A DNA stretch of 64,000 bases. Source: Tabrizicola piscis. Its GTDB lineage: Bacteria > Pseudomonadota > Alphaproteobacteria > Rhodobacterales > Rhodobacteraceae. Location: positions 3,286,001 to 3,350,000 of the forward strand of contig NZ_CP034328.1 in NCBI RefSeq assembly GCF_003940805.1. The letters are read 5' to 3'. Position numbers and translations under genes: made by a program. The notes below the pieces were generated by a model. The model saw only the letters and a list, made by a program, of their open reading frames with translations. It made no database searches and was not told the DNA's origin. Positions 46,874 to 56,800 of this stretch are shown here, piece by piece (position 1 is the stretch's first letter; the number at the start of each line of letters is the position of its first letter).

Positions 46874-47484
46874 GGCGCGTCTCCGTCTGTCAGGCCAAGA
46901 ATAGCAAGAGTGGTTTCGCCCTGCCGCAGGCGCTCCATCGTCACGGCCTCGCGCGTCGCGCGGGCTTTGCTGGCGGCTAGGGCGGCGGCCAAGTCGTCCG
47001 GCGCAAGGGTCACGATGGCATCGGCATCCGCAAGCACAATATCGCCCGGGCTGACCCGAACGCCGCCAATCGTGACCGGAACGCCGATCTGGCCCCGGTC
47101 CCGTTTGGTTGTGCCGCGAATGTTCAGGCCCTTGGCAAAGACCGGGAACCTCAGCGCGGCGATCTGTTCGGAATCCCGGACTGAACCGTCGATCACCATC
47201 CCCACGATCCCGCGCAACTGGCAGGCCAGCGCCATGATCTCGCCAAACGGGCCGCTGTCCACACTGCCGCCATAGTCCACGACCAGCACCTCGCCGCCCT
47301 TGGCCATGGCGATGGCCCGGTGCAGCGCCAGATTGTCGCCCGGCTGGCAGCGCACCGTCAGCGCAGGGCCCGCCAGCGCCATGCCCGGCGCAATCGGCCG
47401 GGGTGGCGCGGTCAAGATGCATGCACCCGGCCACGCTTCGCCCAGCGTGGCCGTGCCAAGGGGCAACAGGTCAGCCGCGCTCAC
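46870..47484 (-). CDS. RraA-like / HMG-CHA aldolase-type protein
   Basis: 204 aa from GTG 47484, in a GTGA overlap with the upstream stop. Family marks: PGMALAGPALTV, GEVLVVDYGG, and GMVIDGSVRDSEQIAALRFPVFAKG, with the conserved Arg-Asp pair that binds metal and carboxylate in class II pyruvate aldolases. In a catabolic operon it is more likely an aldolase or decarboxylase than the RNase E regulator. Confidence 0.85.
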   Translation of the reverse strand: MSAADLLPLGTATLGEAWPGACILTAPPRPIAPGMALAGPALTVRCQPGDNLALHRAIAMAKGGEVLVVDYGGSVDSGPFGEIMALACQLRGIVGMVIDGSVRDSEQIAALRFPVFAKGLNIRGTTKRDRGQIGVPVTIGGVRVSPGDIVLADADAIVTLAPDDLAAALAASKARATREAVTMERLRQGETTLAILGLTDGDAP

Positions 47485-48179
47485 GCTGCCTTGCCGCCGA
47501 TGCGGACCTGCATCGGCTCCACGCCGTCCATGCTGCAATCCAGCACATCGCCCGTCACGACCGCGCCCACACCCGCAGGCGTGCCGGTCATGATGATGTC
47601 ACCCGGCATCAGCCGGTGCTGTTCGGACAGTTTCGAGATGATCTCATCCACCTTCCAGATCATCAGTGAGATATCCGCATCCTGCTTGACCACGCCGTTG
47701 ACCTTCAGCCGGACATGGCCCGAGGTCAGGATGCCACAGGTGCTGACCGGGGTGATCGGGCCAACCGGCGCGGAATGGTCGAAACTCTTGGTCACCTCCC
47801 ACGGCAGACCCTTGGCCAAAGCCTCGGCCTGATGATCGCGCCGGGTCATGTCCAGCCCGATGGCATAGCCGTAGATATGGCTGGAGGCTTCGGACACCGG
47901 AATGTTGTAGCCGCCGGATTTCAGCGCGACCACCAGTTCGCACTCATAGTGAAAGTTGGTGGTGAAGATCGGATAGGGGATCTCGCCCCCGTTCTTCACG
48001 ATGGCATCAGTCGGCTTCATGAAGATCACCGGCGGGTCACGCTCATCCGCGTTCATCTCGATGATATGGGCCACGTAGTTCTTGCCGATGCAGTAGATGC
48101 GGCGGACCGGGAACTTGTCCTCCATGCCGGTGATGTCCAGATGGGCTTGCGCCGGTGGGGTCAGGGCAAAGGCCGCCAT
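47481..48179 (-). CDS. Fumarylacetoacetate hydrolase family protein
   Basis: 232 aa from ATG 48179. The FAH fold shows YCIGKNYVAHI, FMKPTDAI, the metal-binding FHYECELVVAL and GDIIMTGTPAGVGAV. These enzymes cleave C-C bonds of acylpyruvates or decarboxylate oxaloacetate-like acids. First gene of the minus-strand operon, divergent from the ABC importer. Confidence 0.92.
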   Translation of the reverse strand: MAAFALTPPAQAHLDITGMEDKFPVRRIYCIGKNYVAHIIEMNADERDPPVIFMKPTDAIVKNGGEIPYPIFTTNFHYECELVVALKSGGYNIPVSEASSHIYGYAIGLDMTRRDHQAEALAKGLPWEVTKSFDHSAPVGPITPVSTCGILTSGHVRLKVNGVVKQDADISLMIWKVDEIISKLSEQHRLMPGDIIMTGTPAGVGAVVTGDVLDCSMDGVEPMQVRIGGKAA

Positions 48180-48261
48180 GCGATGTCTCCTGTTGGGCCG
48201 GGCGGGTGCCCGGGCTGTTGATCTGGGCCACAGGATTTCCCGGTTCTGGCGGCAGATCAAG

Positions 48262-48312
48262 ATATGAAATGTCTCTTTGGGCTATTTCATATATTTTTTT
48301 GATTTATGAAAC
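48262..48312. promoter_or_regulatory. AT-rich divergent control region with ATATGAAAT/ATTTCATAT inverted repeat
   Basis: Arms ATATGAAAT (48262-48270) and ATTTCATAT (48284-48292) are perfect inverted copies with centres 22 bp apart. A further half-site TTATGAAAC lies at 48304-48312, and TATAGC at 48319-48324 could be a -10 element. The site sits between the FAH-operon and importer genes; the GntR regulator at 51101 is the likely binder. Confidence 0.6.
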
Positions 48313-48394
48313 GAATCGTATAGCGTGAGATCAGGACCAGCCACGCGCCGGGAAAAGGCGTGGGGTGGCCGCGGACACAGGGAGGAAGATCAGA

Positions 48395-49426
48395 ATGACC
48401 AACACGACCAGACTGACCCGCCGGAGCTTTGGCCTGATTGCCGCGGGCGGGGCGGCAAGTTTTGCCCTTGGTGCGCCAGCGATCCTGCGCGCGCAGACGG
48501 CGGTGACCTTTGCCGTCCCCAACCCTTCGGCGCTGACCTGGCTGCCCTACTGGGTGGCGGTGGGCGAGGGCTACTTCGCCGAGGAAGGCCTTGATCTGCG
48601 GCTTGAGGCGATCGACGGATCGTCCGCCGTGCTTCAGGCGATGTCGGCAGGCCAGGCGCAGATCGGCGCCCCCGGACCGGGTCCGACCCTTGGCGCCAAG
48701 GCGCGGGGGCTTGACGTCAAGTTCCTCTACAACCTCTATCCGAAGTCGGTGTTCGGCATCCTCGTCAAGGACGAAAGCCCCTACCAGACGCCCGCCGACC
48801 TGAAGGGCACGGTGATCGGCGTCGGCACCGCAGACGGGGCCGAGGTATCCTTCACCAAGGCGATCATGACCGATCTGGGCATGGTGGAAGGCACCGACTA
48901 CACTTTCCTGCCCGTGGGCGACGGTGGCACCGCCGCCGTGGGCTTCATGCGCGATGAGGTGGGGTCCTACGCCGGGGCCGTGTCGGACGCGGCGATCCTT
49001 GCCTCCCGTGGGCTGACCCTGCGCGAGATCACGCCCGAGGCCTACCTTGGCTTCTTCGGCAACGGCATCGCCATGCTGGAAAGCCAGATGGCCGCAACGC
49101 CCGATCTTGCACCGAAGTTCGGCCGCGCACTGGTGCGGGGCACCCGCTTTGCCAGCGATCCGGCGAACAAGGACAAGGCGCTGGCCCATTGCGCCGCAGG
49201 CAACCCGCAGGAAGGCGAACAGGACTACGCGCCTTCGCTTTATGACGGTGTCGTCAACCGGATGACCCCGACGGAGGCGTTCATCGGCCAAGGCTACGGC
49301 TACCAGCCGCCGGAACACTGGCAAGCGATTCACGACAGCGCCGTCGCCTCGGGCGCGCTGGAGGCACCGCTGCCGGACCTGTCTGCCGTCTACTCGAACG
49401 AGTTCGTGGCCGGCTGGAACGCCTGA
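48395..49426 (+). CDS. ABC transporter substrate-binding protein (SsuA/NMT1-like)
   Basis: 343 aa from ATG 48395. The leader TRLTRRSFGLIAAGG is a twin-arginine signal with an R-A-Q cleavage region. Mature part: ALTWLPYWVAVGEGYFAEEGLDLRLEAIDG, typical of the nitrate/sulfonate/taurine and pyrimidine-precursor binders. With its importer and a TauE/SafE exporter across the promoter, a sulfonate or organic acid ligand is plausible. Confidence 0.88.
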   Translation: MTNTTRLTRRSFGLIAAGGAASFALGAPAILRAQTAVTFAVPNPSALTWLPYWVAVGEGYFAEEGLDLRLEAIDGSSAVLQAMSAGQAQIGAPGPGPTLGAKARGLDVKFLYNLYPKSVFGILVKDESPYQTPADLKGTVIGVGTADGAEVSFTKAIMTDLGMVEGTDYTFLPVGDGGTAAVGFMRDEVGSYAGAVSDAAILASRGLTLREITPEAYLGFFGNGIAMLESQMAATPDLAPKFGRALVRGTRFASDPANKDKALAHCAAGNPQEGEQDYAPSLYDGVVNRMTPTEAFIGQGYGYQPPEHWQAIHDSAVASGALEAPLPDLSAVYSNEFVAGWNA

Positions 49427-49428
49427 CA

Positions 49429-50241
49429 ATGATGGCAGAGCCCCGAACCCTGACCGTCGTCCCGCCCGCCCAACCGCGGCCGGTGTACGAGATCGCCAGA
49501 CTGTCGAAAACCTACGCCCGCAACAGGCTGACCGCGCTGACCGATGTGAACCTGACCCTGCACAAGGGTGAATTCGTGTCGGTCGTCGGATCGTCCGGCT
49601 GCGGGAAATCGACATTGCTGAAGATCATGTCGGGGCTCTTGCCGCCCACCACGGGCCGTGTCGTGCTGGAAGGCAAACCGGTGACCGGCCCAAGGGACGA
49701 CATCGGCATGATGTTCCAGCAGGCCACGCTTCTGCCGTGGAAGACCACGGTCGAAAACATCGTCCTGCCAATCTCGATGCGGCAGGGCCGCGCCGCCGCC
49801 AAGGCCGCCGTGCCCCGCGCGATGGAGCTTTTGCAGCTGGTCGGTCTGGGCGACTTTGCCAATGTCTACCCGGGTGAGCTGTCGGGAGGCATGGCGCAGC
49901 GCGCGTCGATCTGCCGGATGCTGATCTCGGACCCCGCAGTGCTGCTGCTGGATGAACCCTTCAGCGCGTTGGACGAACTGACCCGTGATTTCATGAACAT
50001 GGAGCTGCAGCGCATCTGCTTTGAACGTCAGTCCACTGCGTTCCTCGTGACCCACTCGCTGGCCGAAGCGGTGATCCTGTCAGACCGCATTCTGGTGATG
50101 AAGCCCCGCCCCGGCCGCATCGTCGAAGAGATCAAGATAGACCTGCCGCGCCCCCGCACGCTGGAAATGATCAACACCACACACTTCGGTGAAATCGTCG
50201 CCCATATCCGCGACCTTCTGGGCAAGGAGGCCTTCCAGTGA
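49429..50241 (+). CDS. ABC transporter ATPase (SsuB/TauB-like)
   Basis: 270 aa. Walker A VGSSGCGKSTLLKIM, signature LSGGMAQRASICRML, Walker B LLLDEPFSALDEL, and switch VTHSLAEAV. Starts 2 bases after the binding-protein gene and overlaps the permease by 4. Confidence 0.92.
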   Translation: MMAEPRTLTVVPPAQPRPVYEIARLSKTYARNRLTALTDVNLTLHKGEFVSVVGSSGCGKSTLLKIMSGLLPPTTGRVVLEGKPVTGPRDDIGMMFQQATLLPWKTTVENIVLPISMRQGRAAAKAAVPRAMELLQLVGLGDFANVYPGELSGGMAQRASICRMLISDPAVLLLDEPFSALDELTRDFMNMELQRICFERQSTAFLVTHSLAEAVILSDRILVMKPRPGRIVEEIKIDLPRPRTLEMINTTHFGEIVAHIRDLLGKEAFQ

Positions 50242-51098
50242 CCGCAAAGCCTGACCCGGTGAACGATCACAGCGTCGATACGGTCTGGGTTGAACACGAG
50301 GCGCTGATCGACCGCATCCCACGCTGGGCCGCGATGCTGGCGCTGGCGGTGCTGGTCATCGCGATCTGGGATCTGGCAACCACCCGCATGGGGTGTGTGT
50401 CGCCCATCATCCTGCCCAGCCCGATGGAGACACTGCGCGACCTGATCTTTGTCGGCCACAACCTGCTGACCGGCGACTACATGCTTGAGGCGCTGTGGAC
50501 CACCACCCGCACGGTGTTCTGGGCCTTCCTCATCGCCACTTTCATCGGCTTTGCGCTGGGGGTGCTGGTGGGCGAAACCAAGTTCGGCGAACGCGCCGTG
50601 ATGCCCTATCTTGTCGCCATCGACACGATGCCCAAAGTGGCCTTCGCGCCCCTGTTCATCGCCTGGCTTGGGTTCGACATCGCGTCAAAGGTGGCGCTGG
50701 CGGCGTTCATCGCGACATTCCCGATCATCGTCTCAACCGCCGCGGGGCTGTACTCGGCCTCGGAAAACGAACGGATGCTGTTCAAGTCCATCGGGGCCAG
50801 CCGGTTGCAGACCCTTGTCCGGCTGAAACTGCCCACCGGCCTGCCGCATATCTTCACCGGCCTGAAGATCGCCGCCGTGGGGGTCATGGCGGGGGCCATC
50901 ACTGGCGAATTTCTGGGCGGGGGTCAAGGTTTCGGTGCCCTGATCCGCCAATCGGCCAGCACTCTGGACACCCCGCGCGTGTTCGCGCTTATTCTCTATC
51001 TCAGTCTGCTGGGACTGGCCCTTTTCTTTGCCGTCGCTTGGTTGCAAAAACGTCTAGTGTTCTGGAACAAGTCAGATCGGCCGGGCGGAGTGGGTTAA
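50238..51098 (+). CDS. ABC transporter permease (SsuC/TauC-like)
   Basis: 286 aa, about six membrane helices. The coupling loop reads ENERMLFKSIGASRLQTLVRLKLPTGLPHIFTGLKIA, split here as the usual E-A/S-x3-G motif (FKSIGAS). Forms the importer with the two preceding products; 2 bases before the GntR gene. Confidence 0.9.
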   Translation: MTAKPDPVNDHSVDTVWVEHEALIDRIPRWAAMLALAVLVIAIWDLATTRMGCVSPIILPSPMETLRDLIFVGHNLLTGDYMLEALWTTTRTVFWAFLIATFIGFALGVLVGETKFGERAVMPYLVAIDTMPKVAFAPLFIAWLGFDIASKVALAAFIATFPIIVSTAAGLYSASENERMLFKSIGASRLQTLVRLKLPTGLPHIFTGLKIAAVGVMAGAITGEFLGGGQGFGALIRQSASTLDTPRVFALILYLSLLGLALFFAVAWLQKRLVFWNKSDRPGGVG

Positions 51099-51100
51099 CG

Positions 51101-51805
51101 ATGAATGCTTCCGACAAGACGTTAAGCGATCCGCGCAATCTGTCCGAACAGGCCTATGACCTTATTCGCCGCGACATCCTGAACGGCACGCTGTTCCCCG
51201 GCGACAAGCTGCAGATCGAGGCGATCTCGGACCGCTACAGCATCGGCGTCGCCCCCGTGCGCGAAGCGTTGAACCGTCTGTCGTCGGAAGGGTTGGTCGA
51301 ACGCAAAAGCCAGCGCGGCTTTTTCGTTGCAGCAATCTCGATGACCGCGTTGGAAGAGCTGGTGAAAACCCGGATCTGGCTGGAAACGCTGGCCTTGCGG
51401 GAATCCATCCTCAACCATGATGAGGTATGGGAAGAACAGCTGGTTCTGGCCTATCACCGTCTCGCCCGCACCCATCGCCGACTGCCGTCCGAAGCGGGGC
51501 GCGAAGAGTCCGAGGAATGGGAACTGCGCCACAAGGAGTTTCACCTGCTCCTGCTGGATCGCTGCGGCTCAAGCTGGCTTCTGGGGTTCTGTTCCACCAT
51601 GATGGATCAGGCCGGGCGCTATCGCAGCCTGTCGATGAACGTCCACCCAAGCCTGTTGCGGCGCCAAGGGGCCGCAGCCGAACATGAGGCGCTGCTTGCC
51701 GCCGTCGTGGACCGTGACGCGGACCGCGCCTGTCGGTTGCTGGAAGATCACTACACCACAACGCTGGAAGGTCTGCGGGGCGTCATCGACGCGGGAAGCC
51801 CGTAG
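51101..51805 (+). CDS. GntR-family regulator, FCD subgroup
   Basis: 234 aa from ATG 51101. Winged helix: LSEQAYDLIRRDILNGTLFPGD, IEAISDRYSIGVAPVREALNRL. The C-terminal FCD domain contains the metal-binding residues (RLWLETLALRE-like RIWLETLALRE, HKEFHLLLLDRCGS, AEHEALLAAVVDRDAD). FCD regulators sense organic acids, in line with the neighbouring operon. Likely controls the divergent region at 48180-48394. Confidence 0.9.
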   Translation: MNASDKTLSDPRNLSEQAYDLIRRDILNGTLFPGDKLQIEAISDRYSIGVAPVREALNRLSSEGLVERKSQRGFFVAAISMTALEELVKTRIWLETLALRESILNHDEVWEEQLVLAYHRLARTHRRLPSEAGREESEEWELRHKEFHLLLLDRCGSSWLLGFCSTMMDQAGRYRSLSMNVHPSLLRRQGAAAEHEALLAAVVDRDADRACRLLEDHYTTTLEGLRGVIDAGSP

Positions 51806-51836
51806 GCCGCGCCAAGGACGCGGTGGGCCACAGGCA

Positions 51837-52616
51837 TCACCGCAACTGCACCTCGGCCCCCCCGGGATGGACCGTCTCGTAATAGTCGCGCAAGTGCAGG
51901 TCCTGTGCCGCCGCTTCGTCCAGAACCACGGTCGCTTCGGGATGCAGCTGCAGCGCGGTGGCCGGGCAATCCGCGCCCAGCGGCCCCTCGACCATGCGCG
52001 CCACCGCTGCCGCCTTCGCCGCGCCGGTTGCCAGCAGCAGACAGGCGCGCGCTTGCAGGATGGTGGCGATGCCCATGGTGATCGCATGGCGCGGCACGGG
52101 GCCGGGCGCAAAGGCCGGGGCGTTGGCCTTGCGGGTGGCCTCGGTCAAGGTCTTCACCCGGGTCCGCGACCCAAGTGACGAGGTCGGTTCGTTGAACGCG
52201 ATATGCCCGTTTCGTCCGATGCCGAGCAGTTGCAGACCGATCCCCCCAGCCCCCACAATGGCCGCTTCATAGCGCGCAGCCTCGGCCTCGGGGTCTGCCG
52301 CATCGCCACGCGGCAGGTGGGCGCGGGCAGGGTCGAGGTTGACGTGATCGAACAACGCCTCGCGCATGAAGGTGGCAAAGCTGGCGGGATGGTCCGGGCC
52401 AACGCCGACATATTCGTCAAGGTTGAAGGTCGTGGCCCGCGCGAAATCCGCCCGACCCGCGCCATGCAGGTCGACCAGCCCGGCATAGACCGGCCGCATC
52501 GTCTCCCCCGTGGCAAGGCCAAGAACCGCCGCCGGATTCCGGCCAAGGCAGTCCGCCAGAATCCCCGCACAGCGCAAGGCTGCAGACCCGGCGTCGGGCA
52601 AGATCAGAACCTTCAC
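51837..52616 (-). CDS. nagB: Glucosamine-6-phosphate deaminase
   Basis: 259 aa. LGLATGETMRPVYAGL (phosphate site), TTFNLDEYVGV (catalytic Asp), GIGRNGHIAFNEP (catalytic His), normal length. Converts glucosamine-6-phosphate to fructose-6-phosphate and ammonia. No nagA, importer or NagC/GntR-amino-sugar gene is near, so it is a lone copy. Converges with the GntR gene. The 178 bp upstream (52617-52794) hold the promoter of the RND operon; TTGCAT at 52734 is a weak -35 candidate. Confidence 0.9.
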   Translation of the reverse strand: MKVLILPDAGSAALRCAGILADCLGRNPAAVLGLATGETMRPVYAGLVDLHGAGRADFARATTFNLDEYVGVGPDHPASFATFMREALFDHVNLDPARAHLPRGDAADPEAEAARYEAAIVGAGGIGLQLLGIGRNGHIAFNEPTSSLGSRTRVKTLTEATRKANAPAFAPGPVPRHAITMGIATILQARACLLLATGAAKAAAVARMVEGPLGADCPATALQLHPEATVVLDEAAAQDLHLRDYYETVHPGGAEVQLR

Positions 52617-52794
52617 AGTCGCACCCCGTCAGTTCCCCACAGATCGCCGGCAGGCATAACGCGTTGCGCCCCGATACTCCACCACCTCGCTACGAAAGGG
52701 CAGGGGGGCTGCCCTCGGGCGGTGCACTGACTATTGCATTTACATCTCAAAAGATTTAAAGGTGTAGTGATCAAGAAACCGAAGGCCGACTCAC

Positions 52795-53814
52795 ATGGCG
52801 CTGATCCGCACACTTGTTCTGGCCGCAACCCTTGTTGCCCCGGCCCTCATCGCCCCGGCACCGCTGCGAGCCGATCCGCTGACCCTAGCCTTGACCGACA
52901 TCACCGACTGGAAAGCCGTCTACGGCACGGTCGAGGCGCGTGACCGCGTGCCAGCCCGCGCGCGGCTTGGCGGCATCCTTGTCACGCTGACCGTGGCCGA
53001 AGGCGACCTTGTTGCCGAAGGTCAGGAACTGGCCCTTGTCACCGACGACAAACTTGCCCTGCAACGCAGCGCCCTTGCCGCCCAGCGAGCCGCGCTCGCC
53101 GCCCAGCTTGCCAACGCCCAGGCCGATCTGGCCCGCGGCGAAGGTCTCCTCGCCTCCGGCACCACCACCGCCCAGCGGGTTGATGCGCTGCGCACCAATG
53201 TCGATGTGCTGACGGGCCAGATCGGGTCGCTTGATGCACAGGCGCAGGTCATCGACCAGCAGATCGCGGAAGGCCGCGTCCTTGCCCCGGTCGCGGGTCG
53301 CGTCCTTGACGTCCCCGTCGCCCGTGGCGCGGTGGTCCAGCCGGGCGAACCCGTGGCCGTGATCGGCGGTGGCGGCACGTTCCTGCGCATTTCGGTCCCC
53401 GAACGCCACGCCACCAGCCTTGTCGAAGGCGACCCGATCCAGATCGCGTCCGAGGGCGCGGTCGAACTGACCGGGACCCTGTCGCGCATCTATCCGCTGA
53501 TCGAATCTGGCCGTGTCACCGCCGATGTCGAAATCACCGGCCTGCCCGACCGCTTCTTCGGCGCGCGCCTGCTGGTGCGCCTGCCTGTCGGCACCCGCCC
53601 GGCCCTGCTGGTTCCCGAAACCGCCATCGTCACCCGGGCGGGCCTAGATTTCATTGCCGTGGAGCAGCCCACAGGCCCGGCCCTGCGCACCATCGTTCCC
53701 GGCGAACGGCTGACCCTGAACGGCACCCCGATGGTCGAGGTGCTCAGCGGCCTTGCCCCCGGCGATACCGTGCTGACCGAACCGCCTGTCACCAGCGGGG
53801 CAAGCCATGACTGA
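52795..53814 (+). CDS. RND efflux periplasmic adaptor protein
   Basis: 339 aa. Signal peptide at residues 1-24 (RTLVLAATLVAPALIAPAP), then the lipoyl half-motifs (GGILVTLTVAEGDLVAEGQEL and VLAPVAGRVLDVPVARGAVVQPGE), a helical hairpin between them, and beta-barrel domains. Links the inner-membrane pump to an outer-membrane channel not encoded here. Overlaps the pump gene by 8 bases. Confidence 0.9.
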   Translation: MALIRTLVLAATLVAPALIAPAPLRADPLTLALTDITDWKAVYGTVEARDRVPARARLGGILVTLTVAEGDLVAEGQELALVTDDKLALQRSALAAQRAALAAQLANAQADLARGEGLLASGTTTAQRVDALRTNVDVLTGQIGSLDAQAQVIDQQIAEGRVLAPVAGRVLDVPVARGAVVQPGEPVAVIGGGGTFLRISVPERHATSLVEGDPIQIASEGAVELTGTLSRIYPLIESGRVTADVEITGLPDRFFGARLLVRLPVGTRPALLVPETAIVTRAGLDFIAVEQPTGPALRTIVPGERLTLNGTPMVEVLSGLAPGDTVLTEPPVTSGASHD

Positions 53815-56800
53815 CAAATCAGCCCTCGGCATCGCTGGCCGCCTGACGCAGGCCTTCATCAACTCGGCCCTGACGCCGCTGTTCATCCTTGCAGCACTGG
53901 CCGGTGGCCTTGTCGCGCTCGTCTCGCTTCCCCGGGAAGAAGAGCCGCAGATTTCCGTCCCCATGGTCGACATCCACATTCAGGCCCAGGGCCTGAAGGC
54001 CGAAGACGCCGTCAAGCTGGTCACCGAACCGCTGGAGGTTCTGGTCAAGGGCATCAACGATGTCGAGCATGTCTATTCCCAGACCCGCGACGATGCGGCG
54101 ATGGTCACCGCGCGCTTTGTCGTTGGCACCTCGGCCGAGGATGCGATCCTGCGCGTGCATGACAAGGTCCGCGCCAACCTTGACCGCATCCCCGTCGGCA
54201 TCCCCGAACCCCTGATCGTCGGGCGCGGCATCGACGACGTGGCGATCCTGACGCTGACCCTGTCGGGCGACGGCCTGTCCGCCAATGACCTGACCCGCAC
54301 GGCCCGCCTGCTGCAGACCGAAGTGGCAAAGACCGATGACGTCGGCCTGACCTACATCGTCGGCGACGCGCAAGACGCGATCAGGATCGAGCCTGATCCC
54401 GACCGCCTTGCACTTTACGGTGTCACGCTGCAGCAATTGGCGGGCAAGGTGGCGCAGGCCAACCGCACGCTCAACACCGGCAAGCTGCGCGATCAGGGCC
54501 AGATGATCGACCTTGTCGCCGGGCAAACCCTGACGGCCCCGGCTGAAGTGGGCCAGCTTCTGCTGACCACCCGGGATGGCCGCCCGGTCTATGTCGCCGA
54601 CGTGGCCACGGTCCGCTATGTCGAGGATACGTCCGAACACATCGTCTCGCACCTGACCCTTGGCGCCGACGGCCAGCCGCAAGGTGGCCCGGCCGTCACC
54701 CTCGCCATCGCCAAGCGCGCCGGGGCCAATGCCGTGGTCGTGGCCGAAGAAGTGCTCCACCGGGTTGAGGCTTTGCACGGCACCCTGATCCCCGACGCCG
54801 TGACCATCACCATCACCCGCGACTACGGCGAAACCGCCAATGAAAAGGCCAACGAACTGCTGTTCCACCTTGGCCTTGCCACCGTGTCGATCATCTTTCT
54901 GGTCTTCCTCGCCATCGGTTGGCGTGAGTCGATGGTCGTGGCCATCGTCATCCCGGTCACCATCCTGCTGACGCTCTTCGCCGCCTGGATCATGGGCTAC
55001 ACCCTGAACCGCGTGTCACTGTTCGCGCTGATCTTCTCCATCGGGATCCTTGTCGACGACGCCATCGTGGTGATTGAAAACATCGACCGCCACTGGGGCA
55101 TGGACCGCCGCAAGTCCCGCATCCAGGCCGCGATCGAGGCTGTGGCCGAGGTTGGCAACCCCACCATCGTCGCCACCCTGACTGTGGTAGCGGCCCTGCT
55201 GCCGATGCTGGCGGTGTCAGGCCTGATGGGCCCCTACATGTCGCCAATCCCGGCCAATGCCTCAGCCGCGATGATCTTTTCCTTCTTCGTCGCCGTCATC
55301 ATCACCCCATGGCTGATGGTCCGCATCGCGGGCCGGGGCGAACACACCTCGGCGCATGACGAAATGACCGATGCAGCGGCGCATCACCATGGCGGCTGGC
55401 TGGCCCGGAATTACGCCCGCGTCGCCCGCCCGATCCTTGCGACCAAGGCCCGCAGCCTGACCTTCCTTCTGGTCACAGCCGCCCTCTCCTTCGGGTCGCT
55501 TGCCACGCTTTACACCCGGGACGTGACCGTCAAACTCCTGCCCTTCGACAACAAGTCCGAGCTTTCGGTTGTCATCGACCTGCCCGAAGGCAGCGCGGTG
55601 GAAGCGACCGACCGTGTGGCCCGCGACGTTGCCGCCATCGTCCTGCAACTGGCAGAGGTGACCAGCGTCCAGACCTATGTCGCCACGCCCGCGCCCTTCA
55701 ACTTCAACGGCCTTGTCCGCCATTCCTACCTGCGCTCCGAACCCCAACTGGCCGAGGTGGCGATCAACCTGACCCCCAAGGCCGACCGCGACCGCGCCAG
55801 CCACGACATCGCCCTTGACCTGCGCACCCGCCTTGACGCCTTGCCGGTGCCCGCAGGCACCAGCCTAAAGGTCGTCGAACCCCCGCCCGGCCCCCCCGTT
55901 CTTGCGACCCTGTTGGCCGAGGTTTACGGCCCCGACGCCGAAACCCGCCGCGTCGCCGCCACGAAGATCCGTCAGGCGTTTGAAGCCGTCCCCTTCGTCG
56001 TCGATGTCGATGACAGCTTCGGCACCCAACCCCGCCGCCTGCGCGCCACCATCTCCTCCGACGATCTCGACCTGTTCCGCGTGCAGGAACAGGACGTGTT
56101 CGACACCCTCGCCCTTCTCAACGGCGGCCAGACCGTCGGCTATTCCCACCGTGAGGATGGCCGCCAGCCGATCCCCCTGATCGTCGCCCGCGACAAGTCT
56201 GACCGCGTGCTGGACGAACGCTTCCTGACCACCCCGATCCCCGCCAACGCCCTTCCCGGCGCGCGTGGCGTCGTCGAACTCGGCGACGTGGTGCAGATCA
56301 CCGAGGAACCCGCCAGCTTCCCGATCTTCCGCCACAACGGCCGCGCCGCCGAAATGGTCACCGCCGAACTCGCCGGCACGTTCGAGGCCCCGCTTTACGG
56401 CATGCTCGCCGTCGCCGCCGAACTGGACAAGATGGACTGGGCCGAGGGCGAAAAGCCCGTCATCGCCTTCAACGGCCAGCCGATGGATGAGACCGCCACC
56501 ACCCTCCTTTGGGACGGCGAATGGGAGGTGACCTTCGTCACCTTCCGCGACATGGGGGCCGCCTTCGGCATCGCGCTGGTCGGCATCTACATCCTTGTCG
56601 TCGCGCAATTCGGGTCGTTCAAGCTGCCGCTGGTCATCCTGACGCCGATCCCGCTGACCTTCCTTGGCATCATCTTCGGCCACTGGCTTTACGCCGCCCC
56701 GTTCTCGGCCACCTCGATGATCGGCTTCATCGCCCTTGCCGGGATCATCGTCCGCAACTCCATCCTGCTGGTCGACTTCATCCGCCAGGGCTCGACCGGC

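Noticed and set aside
46007..47434. 475-codon frame containing the hydroxyacid dehydrogenase
   Set aside because: The Rossmann motif begins at ATG 46873; the earlier part is the wrong frame of the RraA-like gene.
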